NCBI GenBank assembly: GCA_002779045.1
Contig: PEXO01000229.1
Span: 1 to 9,696 of the forward strand
Source of the DNA: Elusimicrobia bacterium CG08_land_8_20_14_0_20_59_10
GTDB taxonomy: Bacteria; Elusimicrobiota; Elusimicrobia; Elusimicrobiales; UBA9959
Direction of reading: 5' to 3'
DNA: 9,696 bases
Of the stretch, positions 1-6,487 are shown piece by piece. Below the pieces are notes generated by a model that was not told the DNA's origin, searched no databases, and worked only from the letters and a program-made list of their open reading frames with translations. The first letter of the stretch is position 1. Every line of letters begins with the position of its first letter. The position numbers were made by a program, and so were the translations under genes.

Positions 1-1043
1 GCCGTGAAGCGGAGGACCAGCGCCCGCTGAAGGAATATCTCGATTCTATAACCGGCGACGAGCGCCTGAAGCTGGTGCTCTCGGCCAACAACAGCCTTTA
101 CGGCGTGCAGCCGGCCGAGTGCCCCTGCTTCCTGCATTTCCTGGTGCTGGATTCCTTTCTGCAGAGCGCCTGGAAGGTCAATGGCGGCAGTTCCGCGCTG
201 ACGGACGCTTTTCTGAAGGCCCTGCGCGCGCGGGGCGCCGAAATAAGGACCTCCGCGGAAGTGACGGAGATCTGCGTGGAGAACGACCGCGTTTCCGGGG
301 TACGCCTTGCGGGGGGGGAATTCATAGCGGCCGGGCAGGCGGTTTTCACCGGCCATCCAAAGCATATCTTCGGCCTGATCCCCTCCGGCATAATGAGGCC
401 GGCTTATAAGGAGCGCCTCCTTTCACTCGAGGAGACCATGTCCCTGTTCGGGGTCTGCCTGCTCTTCGGCCGCAGGTCCGTGCTGGATTCGCGCAATATC
501 TACCTTTTCGCCGGCGACGACGTGACCAGCTGCTACGGCCAGCGGCTTACCGGCCCGGGCGACAGGCCGGAACTGGTCTTCTGCTCCGGCTCCTGCGCGG
601 CCGGCCCGGCCAACGGCACCGCCACCCTGCTGACGCCCATGGCTTTTTCCGAAGTTGAGCGCTGGAAGGAGAGCCGGCTGGGAGCGCGGCCGGGGGATTA
701 CCGGCGCATGAAAGAGGAGGTGGCCGGCAAAGTGCTGGAGCTTGTGAAAGCCCGCATCCCGGAAGTGGTCAGGGACGCCGAGGTGGTCGGCACCTTCTCG
801 CCTCTGACGCTGCGGGATTACGTGCTGGCCTGGGACGGCTCCACCTACGGGGTGAAGAAGAGCGTAGCCCAGCTGCGCGCCGGCAGGATAATGCCGCGCA
901 CGCGGCTGAAGGGGCTTTTCCTGGCCGGCCAGAACATCGAGATGTCCGGCATCGTCGGGACGGTAATCGGCAGCGTGTCCTGCTGCGCCGAGATGCTGGG
1001 CGGGGAATACCTGCTGGAAAAGATAAACAGGGAGACATTATGA
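1..1043 (+). CDS. FAD-dependent oxidoreductase, phytoene desaturase / retinol saturase-like (C-terminal part, 5' end outside window)
   Basis: The reading frame is open to the left edge (first whole codon at base 3), so about 346 C-terminal residues are visible and the N-terminal FAD-binding Rossmann motif lies outside. The GTG at 75 is not a real start. The visible part fits the CrtI/RetSat superfamily (COG1233 type). A segment with KVNGGSSALTDAF (about 175-215) is followed by the usual substrate/FAD-domain pattern, in which a beta-strand with VSGVRLAGGE leads into the conserved strand before HPKHIFG. The C-terminal FAD-contacting motif LFLAGQNIEMSGIVG starts at 915; its G-Q-N/D-x-x-x-x-G form is closer to all-trans-retinol 13,14-reductases than to classic phytoene desaturases. 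Family members saturate, desaturate or isomerise conjugated C=C bonds. The gene overlaps KS1 by four bases (ATGA), so it belongs to the same transcription unit and probably acts on the polyene-like chain; substrate and direction are unknown. Confidence 0.85.
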   Translation, partial: REAEDQRPLKEYLDSITGDERLKLVLSANNSLYGVQPAECPCFLHFLVLDSFLQSAWKVNGGSSALTDAFLKALRARGAEIRTSAEVTEICVENDRVSGVRLAGGEFIAAGQAVFTGHPKHIFGLIPSGIMRPAYKERLLSLEETMSLFGVCLLFGRRSVLDSRNIYLFAGDDVTSCYGQRLTGPGDRPELVFCSGSCAAGPANGTATLLTPMAFSEVERWKESRLGARPGDYRRMKEEVAGKVLELVKARIPEVVRDAEVVGTFSPLTLRDYVLAWDGSTYGVKKSVAQLRAGRIMPRTRLKGLFLAGQNIEMSGIVGTVIGSVSCCAEMLGGEYLLEKINRETL

Positions 1044-2260
1044 ACCGCGTCGTGGTAACGGGTATAGGCATGCTTTCGCCCATCGGGAATGATGCGCAGA
1101 GTGTCGTGGAGGGCCTGAAGAACGGCCGCTCCGGCATAAAAAGCATGGACGAGTGGCGGCAGATGAAAGGGCTTAACTCCTTCGTGGGCGGGGAAGTTAC
1201 GGGCTTTGATCCGAAGCGAATCCCCAGGCACGCCCGGCGTACAATGGGAAAGGTCTCGGTCATGGCGACGATAGCAGCCGAAGACGCCGCGAAGGACGCG
1301 GGGCTGGCGCAGGACTACCTGCGTTCCGGCAGGGCGGGCATCTCCATGGGCTCCACCACCGGCAGCCCGAAGTGCATGAACGATTTCTTCTCGGAGTTCG
1401 CGCTGAAGGGCGGGATAGAGGAGCAGATGGGCACGTCCTTTATGAAGGTGATGGGACATACCACCGCCGCCAACGCGGCGGTGCACCTGGGAGTGACCGG
1501 CTGCGTCTATTCCCCTACATCGGCCTGCGCTTCTTCCGCCCAGGCCATAGGCCTGGGCTATGACCTTATACGGCACGGGCGGCAGGAGGTGATGCTGTGC
1601 GGCGGGGCCGAGGAATTGCACGTCACCACCGCAGGCACCTTCGATATTGTGCGCGCGGCCTCACGGGCCTATAACGATACTCCATCCAGGACGCCGCGCC
1701 CTTTCGACGCGGCGCGCGACGGCCTGGCGGTGAGCGAGGGGGCCGCTGTCATGGTGCTGGAGGAGCGGGAGCGCGCGCTGGCCCGCGGCACGCCTATATA
1801 CGCCGAGGTTCTTGGTTATAATACCTGCTGTGACGGCGAACATATCACCATGCCGTCCCGCGGGGGGATGCTGCGCTGCATGCGCGAAACGCTCTTGTCG
1901 GCCGGGCTTGAGCCGAAGGATATAGACTACATTAACGCACACGCCACCGGCACGCAGCTGGGAGACGCGGCGGAGGCCTGGGGCATCAGGGAGCTTTTCG
2001 GCGCTTCGGTGCCGGTGAGTAGTTCCAAGGGGCACGTGGGGCATACCATTGGCGCCTGCGGCTGCCTGGAAGCCATCTTCTCCATCCTGATGATGAAGGA
2101 AGGCTTCCTCGCCCCGACCCTGAACCTTGAGAACATAAGCGAGGACTGCGCCGGGGTCAACCACCTGCGGAAACCGGTAGATGTGCGCGCCCGCCGGGTG
2201 CTCTCCAACAGCTTCGCCTTCGGCGGCATAAACGCTTCGCTTATCTTCGGGGCCGGATGA
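1040..2260 (+). CDS. Beta-ketoacyl-ACP synthase, FabF/KAS II-like (KS1)
   Basis: This 406-residue protein has the full length of a FabF/FabB condensing enzyme, which joins malonyl-ACP to an ACP-bound acyl chain in the cytoplasm. It opens with the classic N-terminal strand VVVTGIGMLSPIG. The catalytic triad is intact: Cys163 in TSACASS, His301 in NAHATGT and His335 in KGHVGHTIGA, with the conserved Lys330 before the last. The C-terminal loop reads SNSFAFGGINAS (about 389-400), with Ile where most family members have Thr (GGTN), so the gating loop is slightly unusual. The ATG at 1040 overlaps the upstream stop, and its own stop overlaps the next start, both as ATGA. With an intact Cys it should be a true condensing enzyme, not a chain-length factor. 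Which KS starts and which extends the chain cannot be told from sequence. Confidence 0.93.
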   Translation: MNRVVVTGIGMLSPIGNDAQSVVEGLKNGRSGIKSMDEWRQMKGLNSFVGGEVTGFDPKRIPRHARRTMGKVSVMATIAAEDAAKDAGLAQDYLRSGRAGISMGSTTGSPKCMNDFFSEFALKGGIEEQMGTSFMKVMGHTTAANAAVHLGVTGCVYSPTSACASSAQAIGLGYDLIRHGRQEVMLCGGAEELHVTTAGTFDIVRAASRAYNDTPSRTPRPFDAARDGLAVSEGAAVMVLEERERALARGTPIYAEVLGYNTCCDGEHITMPSRGGMLRCMRETLLSAGLEPKDIDYINAHATGTQLGDAAEAWGIRELFGASVPVSSSKGHVGHTIGACGCLEAIFSILMMKEGFLAPTLNLENISEDCAGVNHLRKPVDVRARRVLSNSFAFGGINASLIFGAG

Positions 2261-3612
2261 CCATACGCAGGAAGATACTCCTGGGCTGTGGTGCGGCCGC
2301 GCTGGCGGCGCTGCTCTCCGGGTTGGGCGGCTATGCCGTGCAGGAGCGGGTCTTCCGTATCCCGGACGCACTGTTGGCCCGGGTACCAAAGGAGCTCCCG
2401 CCGGCTGACGTGCGGGAGGCCGCAAAGGGGGAGGCCCGTTCTTCCGGCAGGTCGTGGCTGCGCAAGGAGCGCGGGATCTGGAAAATGTACCTGGAGGGGG
2501 ATCCCTTCACCGTGGGCTATACCGCCGCGCGCCTGACGGACCCCATGATGGAAAACCTCGAGAACGATTTCCTGGGGATGATAAAAGAAAAGGTCCCGTC
2601 CTCCGCGCTGCTGTGGCTGCTTAAAAAGTACGTAATTCTGCGGCTGCGGGATCTCCCCGATTTTATCAGCGAGGAATACAAACTGGAGATACTGGGGGCG
2701 GCGAAAGGCTTCACCGACCGCCATCCCGGGATAGCGCCGCTCTATCACAGGCTGGGGGCATATCACGCCGCGCACGATATCTCCCACTTCGTCATGGACA
2801 TGCCGCTGGCCCCGAAAGAGCCGATAGACGGCTGCACCGCTTTCTCCGCGCGCGGCCCCGGCGGGCACCTCCTGACAGCGCGCAATTTCGATTTCCAGGG
2901 CGGGCCCGGTTTCGACAGGGACAAAATAGTGATGTTCGTGAAGCCCGAAAAAGGCTATCCTTTCATTTCCGTCTCCTGGCCCGGCATGCTGGGCGCGGTT
3001 ACCGGCATGAACGCCAGGCTGATATATGTATCGATAAACGCCGGCGCCTCCTCGGATACGCGCGCTGTTGGCACCCCGTCGTGCTTCGTAGTGCGCGAGG
3101 TGCTGCAGCGGGCGGCTACCATAGAAGAGGCCGTTGCGATAATTTCCAGAGCGCAGGTGTTCGTTTCGGATTCTTTCCTGGTGGCTGACGGTAAGACGGG
3201 CCGGGCCGTGGTGGTGGAAAAAACCCCGGCCCGCATGGGGATACGTAAGACGGAAGGGGAGCGCATAGTTTGTGCCAATCATTTCATCACGAAGGAACTG
3301 GCGGGCGATCCGAAGAACCTGAAATACATGGCTTCCAGTTCTTCCGTGGCCCGGCAGAAGCGGGCGGAAGCGCTGCTGGCCCTGCTGCCGAAAGGGCCGG
3401 ATATCTTTTCCGCCGCCGCCATACTGCGGGACCGCGGCGAAGGCCGCAAGGACGCGGAAGGCGCCGACCCCATGGCCATTAATACGCTCGTGGCCACGCA
3501 TTCCATCGTGGCCGACGTCACGGACGGCATACTCTGGGTCTCGGCCGGGCCGCACCAGTGGAAAAAACCCCGGCCCGCATGGGGATACGTAAGACGGAAG
3601 GGGAGCGCATAG
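2257..3612 (+). CDS. C45-family Ntn hydrolase/acyltransferase (AAT-like), C-terminus disrupted by a tandem duplication
   Basis: The 451-residue product starts at an ATG overlapping the KS1 stop. Residues about 6-25 form a hydrophobic helix after a basic start (TIRRK), likely a membrane anchor or uncleaved signal. The middle matches the acyl-CoA:6-aminopenicillanate acyltransferase / peptidase C45 fold: candidate nucleophile Cys193 in DGCTAF, exposed by self-cleavage after Gly192 in this family, then RNFDF (209-213) and SINAG (259-263). Family members hydrolyse or form amides, often moving an acyl group to an amine. Here it may release or transfer the cluster's acyl product, perhaps outside the cytoplasmic membrane. 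From codon 435 on, the reading is out of frame: a 344-bp direct repeat begins at 3558 and the frame ends 17 residues later. Joining base 3558 to 3903 restores a 478-residue protein. The gene is therefore either freshly broken or mis-assembled here. Confidence 0.8.
   Translation: MTIRRKILLGCGAAALAALLSGLGGYAVQERVFRIPDALLARVPKELPPADVREAAKGEARSSGRSWLRKERGIWKMYLEGDPFTVGYTAARLTDPMMENLENDFLGMIKEKVPSSALLWLLKKYVILRLRDLPDFISEEYKLEILGAAKGFTDRHPGIAPLYHRLGAYHAAHDISHFVMDMPLAPKEPIDGCTAFSARGPGGHLLTARNFDFQGGPGFDRDKIVMFVKPEKGYPFISVSWPGMLGAVTGMNARLIYVSINAGASSDTRAVGTPSCFVVREVLQRAATIEEAVAIISRAQVFVSDSFLVADGKTGRAVVVEKTPARMGIRKTEGERIVCANHFITKELAGDPKNLKYMASSSSVARQKRAEALLALLPKGPDIFSAAAILRDRGEGRKDAEGADPMAINTLVATHSIVADVTDGILWVSAGPHQWKKPRPAWGYVRRKGSA
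3214..3557 (+). repeat. Direct tandem repeat, copy 1 (344 bp)
   Basis: Copy 1 begins at GTGGAAAAAACCCC and is repeated 344 bases downstream. Bases 3214-3503 are identical to 3558-3847. Nine substitutions then fall between 3504 and 3534, and identity resumes to the end of the unit. Because 344 is not a multiple of 3, the duplication shifts the C45 gene out of frame. At the breakpoints only one shared base (G) is seen, so long-homology slippage is not evident. Confidence 0.95.
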
Positions 3613-3901
3613 TTTGTGCCAATCATTTCATCACGAAGGAACTGGCGGGCGATCCGAAGAACCTGAAATACATGGCTTCCAGTTCTTCCGTGGCCCGGCA
3701 GAAGCGGGCGGAAGCGCTGCTGGCCCTGCTGCCGAAAGGGCCGGATATCTTTTCCGCCGCCGCCATACTGCGGGACCGCGGCGAAGGCCGCAAGGACGCG
3801 GAAGGCGCCGACCCCATGGCCATTAATACGCTCGTGGCCACGCATTCTATAATCGCCGACATTACTGACGGCATATTGTGGGTCTCGGCCGGGCCGCACC
3901 A
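3558..3901 (+). repeat. Direct tandem repeat, copy 2 (344 bp)
   Basis: Copy 2 directly abuts copy 1, with no spacer. Its divergent patch (3848-3878) differs from copy 1 at nine sites. In the gene's frame these give four synonymous changes (Ser, Ile, Thr, Leu codons) and two Val-to-Ile changes, so the patch looks like a natural allele under selection and not like sequencing error. The unique 3' end of the gene follows this copy. Confidence 0.95.
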
Positions 3902-4037
3902 GGAGGGTGAGTATGTCCCTTTCAGCGTTAAGGATTTCGCGGCATCGCCGGACAAGCCGCGCGTTCCGGTGGACCCTTTTTTTTGGGACGGCAGGTACGA
4001 GCGGTATGTAAAGGCCCACGGGCCAGCGGGATATTAA
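3558..4037 (+). pseudogene. Duplicated C-terminal fragment of the C45-family protein, with the original C-terminus
   Basis: The frame from a GTG at 3558 encodes 159 residues. Its first ~115 repeat residues 321-434 of the upstream C45 protein almost exactly; it then continues through GPHQEGEYVPFSVKDF to a stop at 4035-4037. The last 44 residues (from base 3903) occur only here and look like the genuine C-terminus of the parent gene. The fragment lacks the membrane helix and the Cys193 nucleophile, so it cannot be an active enzyme alone. The GTG is simply the codon at the duplication breakpoint, with no convincing ribosome binding site. It is best read as the 3' part of one gene separated by the duplication, or as one side of a faulty contig join. 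Confidence 0.8.
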
Positions 4038-4078
4038 CTCTGTGGTTTTTTTGTGAGGATTGTGTTCAGCGGGCTATT

Positions 4079-4210
4079 CCGGGCTCCGCGGGGACAGGGT
4101 TAGCAAAACCTTCCGAAAGCCGAGGCTTGCATAGCGCCGAGGCTTGAGGCAGAGCGAGGCCACGGTGTTGGCCGAGCGCGTTTTGATAACCCTGTCCCCG
4201 CGGAACCCGG
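4079..4210. repeat. MITE/REP-like element with 31-bp inverted arms
   Basis: The left arm (4079-4109) and right arm (4180-4210) are inverted copies matching at 29 of 31 positions; both carry the core CCGCGGGGACAGGGTTA or its complement. The 70-bp centre holds an 11-bp direct repeat, GCCGAGGCTTG, at 4119-4129 and 4136-4146, and a short GGCCA/TGGCC hairpin near 4157-4173. It contains no supported gene and no T-tract follows the right arm, so it is not a standard terminator. No clear target-site duplication was seen. Small non-coding elements of this shape are usually moved by a transposase encoded elsewhere (MITE or REP type), which is inference here. As RNA inside the operon transcript it could fold into a strong hairpin. 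Confidence 0.7.
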
Positions 4211-4235
4211 TAACACACTAGTGCGAAGGGTTTTC

Positions 4236-4241
4236 AAGGAG
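4236..4241 (+). promoter_or_regulatory. Ribosome binding site of the FabG-like gene
   Basis: AAGGAG lies five bases before the ATG at 4247. It is the clearest Shine-Dalgarno site in the window and fixes that start. It suits a gene that begins translation on its own after a gap, unlike the ATGA-coupled genes. Confidence 0.75.
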
Positions 4242-4246
4242 ACTTT

Positions 4247-4972
4247 ATGGAGAAAAAAACTGCGCTGGTTACCGGGGCGAGCAAAGGCATAGGCAGGGCC
4301 ATAGCGCTTGTGCTGGCAAAGGACGGATACCACATCATCGTGAACTGCCGCAAGGACGGGCCGGACGCCCAGGCCGCGCTGGCCGGGATAGCCAAAGCCG
4401 GCGGTTCCGCCGAGCTCCTCTGCTTCGACGTGGCCAAAAAAGAATCCACGGAAATCGTGGCCGCCTGGCTGGAGAAGAACGGCCCTCTGTACGCGCTCAT
4501 AAACAATGCCGGCATACGCGCGGATTCGCTGCTGGTCTGGATGAAGGACGAGGACTGGCATGGCGTCATTGACACCAATCTGACCGGATTCTATAATATT
4601 ACCCGGCCCGTGATTAAAGAGATGCTGCTGCAGCGCAAGGGCAGGGTGGTGAACATAGCCTCCACGGCCGGCCAGGCGGGTATCCCGGGCCAGGTTAATT
4701 ATTCGGCGGCCAAGGCGGGGCTTATCGGTGCGACAAAAGCCCTGGCGGCCGAAGTCGGCAAGCGCGGAATTACCGTTAATGCCGTCACCCCGGGGTTCAT
4801 AGCTACGGCCATGCTGGACGGCCTGCCGATAGACGAGATCAAAAAACGCATCCCCGCCGGAAGGCTGGGGACCCCGGAAGAAGTAGCGGCCGTAGTCTCT
4901 TTTTTGTGTTCCTCAAGCGCCGGTTACATCACGGGGGCGGTCATCCCGGTGAACGGCGGGATCTACATGTAG
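4247..4972 (+). CDS. fabG: 3-oxoacyl-ACP reductase, FabG-like short-chain dehydrogenase
   Basis: The 241-residue protein has typical FabG length. It shows the NAD(P)-binding motif TGASKGIG (9-16), NNAG (86-89), the structural Asn111, and the catalytic Ser139, Tyr152 and Lys156 in the spacing YSAAK. The C-terminal IPVNGGIYM resembles the usual FabG ending VNGGMYM. It should reduce beta-ketoacyl-ACP to beta-hydroxyacyl-ACP with NADPH in the cytoplasm, between the KS and dehydratase steps. It is the only ketoreductase in the window and so probably serves all the condensing enzymes. The ATG at 4247 is supported by AAGGAG. It could be a housekeeping fabG, but the surrounding specialised genes favour a cluster-dedicated paralogue. 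Confidence 0.92.
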   Translation: MEKKTALVTGASKGIGRAIALVLAKDGYHIIVNCRKDGPDAQAALAGIAKAGGSAELLCFDVAKKESTEIVAAWLEKNGPLYALINNAGIRADSLLVWMKDEDWHGVIDTNLTGFYNITRPVIKEMLLQRKGRVVNIASTAGQAGIPGQVNYSAAKAGLIGATKALAAEVGKRGITVNAVTPGFIATAMLDGLPIDEIKKRIPAGRLGTPEEVAAVVSFLCSSSAGYITGAVIPVNGGIYM

Positions 4973-4987
4973 GCCGGGCCTTATTTA

Positions 4988-6241
4988 ATGACAGATACTT
5001 CAAAACGCCAGGTAGCGGTGACCGGTATAGGGATAATCTCCTCCATAGGGGTTACTCCCGCCGAGGTGACGGAGTCCCTGCGCCTCGGGCGGTCCGGGAT
5101 AGTGTTGGATATTGAACGCAAGCGCCTGGGTTTCCGCTCCGCTCTGACCGGAAAAGTAAAGGCGATAAAACCGGCGGATTACGGCCTGGACCGCAAGGCG
5201 CTTAAGACCATGGGCCAGCCGGCGCTGTACGGCTATTGCGCCGCCAGCGACGCCGTGAAGGACGCCGCTCTCACCCCGGAATTGCGGGGCTCCGGGCGCT
5301 GCGGGGTGGTCTTCGGCAATGACAGCTGCATTTCCGCGGCCGTGGAAGCCATCGATACCCTGCGCAGGGAAAAAGAGACCCATTTTATCGGCAGCGGGAG
5401 CGTTTTCCAGGGGATGAACTCCACGGTAACCATGAACCTCGGGTCCCGGCTCGGCATACGCGGGGCCAACTGGACGCTGAGCGCGGCCTGCGCGAGCGGC
5501 GCCCACTCGGTGGGACAGGGCGTGATGCTGATACGTTCCGGCCTGCAGGATATAGTTATAACCGGCGGCGCGCAGGAGACCGGCTGGGAGTCGATGGCCT
5601 CTTTTGACGCGCTGAAAGCTTTTTCCGTGCTGGAGTCTGCCCCGCAGAAAGCCTCGCGGCCCTTCGATAAAGGCCGCAGCGGCCTTGTGCCTAGCGGCGG
5701 CGGGGCCTGCCTGGTGCTGGAAGACCTCGGGCACGCGCTCGGGCGCAAAGCCCGCATACACGCCGTAATAAGCGGCTATGGCTTCTCCTCCGACGGCGCT
5801 CACCTTTCCCTCCCCAGCAGCGAGGGCTCCGAAAGGGCCGTGCGCCACGCGCTTTCGGATGCGGGGCTGGCCCCGGAAATGATAGACTATATAAATGCCC
5901 ATGCCACGTCCACCCCCGCGGGGGACGCGGCCGAGGCGAAAATGATAGCGCGCGTTTTCGGCGCTTCCGTGCCGGTCTCGTCCACGAAGTCGATGACCGG
6001 GCATGAATGCTGGATGGCCGGGGCGAGCGAGCTGGTCTACTGCATACTGATGGCGCAGGGCGGCTTTATCGCGCCCAATATTAATTTCGAAGAGGCCGAT
6101 CCCGAGTGCGCCGGGATAAACGTGGTGAGCGAGGCCAGGCCCGCAAAGCTGCGGCGGGTGCTTTCCGATTCGTTCGGGTTCGGCGGCACGAACGCCGCGA
6201 TAATACTGGACTTCGCTCCTGAGATCCCCGGAGGGTTATGA
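4988..6241 (+). CDS. Beta-ketoacyl-ACP synthase, FabB/FabF-like (KS2)
   Basis: The 417-residue protein is a complete condensing enzyme. The N-terminal strand is VAVTGIGIISSIG. The triad is Cys168 in LSAACASG, His305 in NAHATST and His339 in TKSMTGH, with Lys334 conserved, and the C-terminal loop SDSFGFGGTNAA (393-404) is canonical. It shares local stretches with KS1, including FGASVPVSS before the second His motif, so the two are paralogues, but they differ enough for separate roles. In the second His region it reads TGHECWMAGASE, where most relatives have TGHxxGAAG, which could alter the substrate pocket. The gene begins 15 bases after the FabG stop without an obvious ribosome binding site and overlaps ACP1 by ATGA. 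Confidence 0.92.
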   Translation: MTDTSKRQVAVTGIGIISSIGVTPAEVTESLRLGRSGIVLDIERKRLGFRSALTGKVKAIKPADYGLDRKALKTMGQPALYGYCAASDAVKDAALTPELRGSGRCGVVFGNDSCISAAVEAIDTLRREKETHFIGSGSVFQGMNSTVTMNLGSRLGIRGANWTLSAACASGAHSVGQGVMLIRSGLQDIVITGGAQETGWESMASFDALKAFSVLESAPQKASRPFDKGRSGLVPSGGGACLVLEDLGHALGRKARIHAVISGYGFSSDGAHLSLPSSEGSERAVRHALSDAGLAPEMIDYINAHATSTPAGDAAEAKMIARVFGASVPVSSTKSMTGHECWMAGASELVYCILMAQGGFIAPNINFEEADPECAGINVVSEARPAKLRRVLSDSFGFGGTNAAIILDFAPEIPGGL

Positions 6242-6486
6242 CACGAGAAGAAATCGTCGAAGAGGTCAATAAAATACTGGCGGAACAGTTCGAGCTGGAC
6301 CCGGCCGGCCTCAAAGAACCCGGGACCAAGCTTCAGGAAGAACTCGGCCTGGACAGCCTGGACGCCGTGGACATAGTGGTCACGATGGAAAAGAAGTTCG
6401 GCTGCAGGATACAGGAAGCCGAGGCCAGGGAAATTCGCACGCTCAACCAGCTTTACGACTGCATAAATAAGCTGAAGAACCCCTGA
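6238..6486 (+). CDS. Acyl carrier protein (ACP1)
   Basis: This 82-residue acidic protein has the length and four-helix pattern of an acyl carrier protein. The phosphopantetheine attachment site is Ser40 in LGLDSLDAVD, at the start of helix II. It is closest to the housekeeping type of ACP (EELGLDSLDAVD), in contrast to ACP2 downstream. Its start overlaps the KS2 stop as ATGA, so KS2 and ACP1 are probably made in step and may be partners. Activation needs a phosphopantetheinyl transferase, which is not in the window. Confidence 0.92.
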   Translation: MTREEIVEEVNKILAEQFELDPAGLKEPGTKLQEELGLDSLDAVDIVVTMEKKFGCRIQEAEAREIRTLNQLYDCINKLKNP

Positions 6487-6487
6487 T

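Larger units (their letters stand above)
4038..4246. other. 209-bp intergenic gap, the only sizeable one in the window
   Basis: The gap lies between the end of the C45 fragment and the FabG-like gene. It holds a 7-base T run (4046-4052), the inverted-repeat element (4079-4210), and a ribosome binding site before the next gene. No confident promoter pair was recognised. Every other junction here is an overlap or at most 15 bases, so this gap may split the operon or may have been widened by insertion of the repeat element. Confidence 0.6.

Noticed and set aside
845..1621. Antisense open frame of 258 codons across the flavoprotein/KS1 junction
   Set aside because: It crosses two clear + strand genes and has no motif support.
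2281..2292. Possible lipoprotein box (LLGC, Cys11) in the C45 protein
   Set aside because: Only about 10 residues precede the Cys, leaving no hydrophobic signal core before it. The hydrophobic stretch runs past the Cys, so a membrane helix is more likely.
1927..3555. Antisense open frame of 542 codons on the - strand
   Set aside because: It lies opposite two well-supported genes, shows no family motif, and its start half repeats through the 344-bp duplication. Long antisense frames are expected opposite GC-rich genes.
3270..3826. Two identical 70-codon frames (3270-3482 and 3614-3826)
   Set aside because: Their identity only reflects the 344-bp direct repeat read in another frame; they are not a duplicated small gene.
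4013..4052. Intrinsic terminator after the C45 fragment (GGCC hairpin and T run)
   Set aside because: The stem is only four pairs and the T run lies more than 20 bases away from it.
4079..4210. The inverted repeat as a Rho-independent terminator
   Set aside because: The arms are 70 bases apart and no T-tract follows the right arm.
5000..6004. Antisense open frame of 334 codons opposite KS2
   Set aside because: The + strand frame carries a complete KS triad. The antisense product is a low-complexity Arg/Gly/Ala-rich translation with no recognisable domain.
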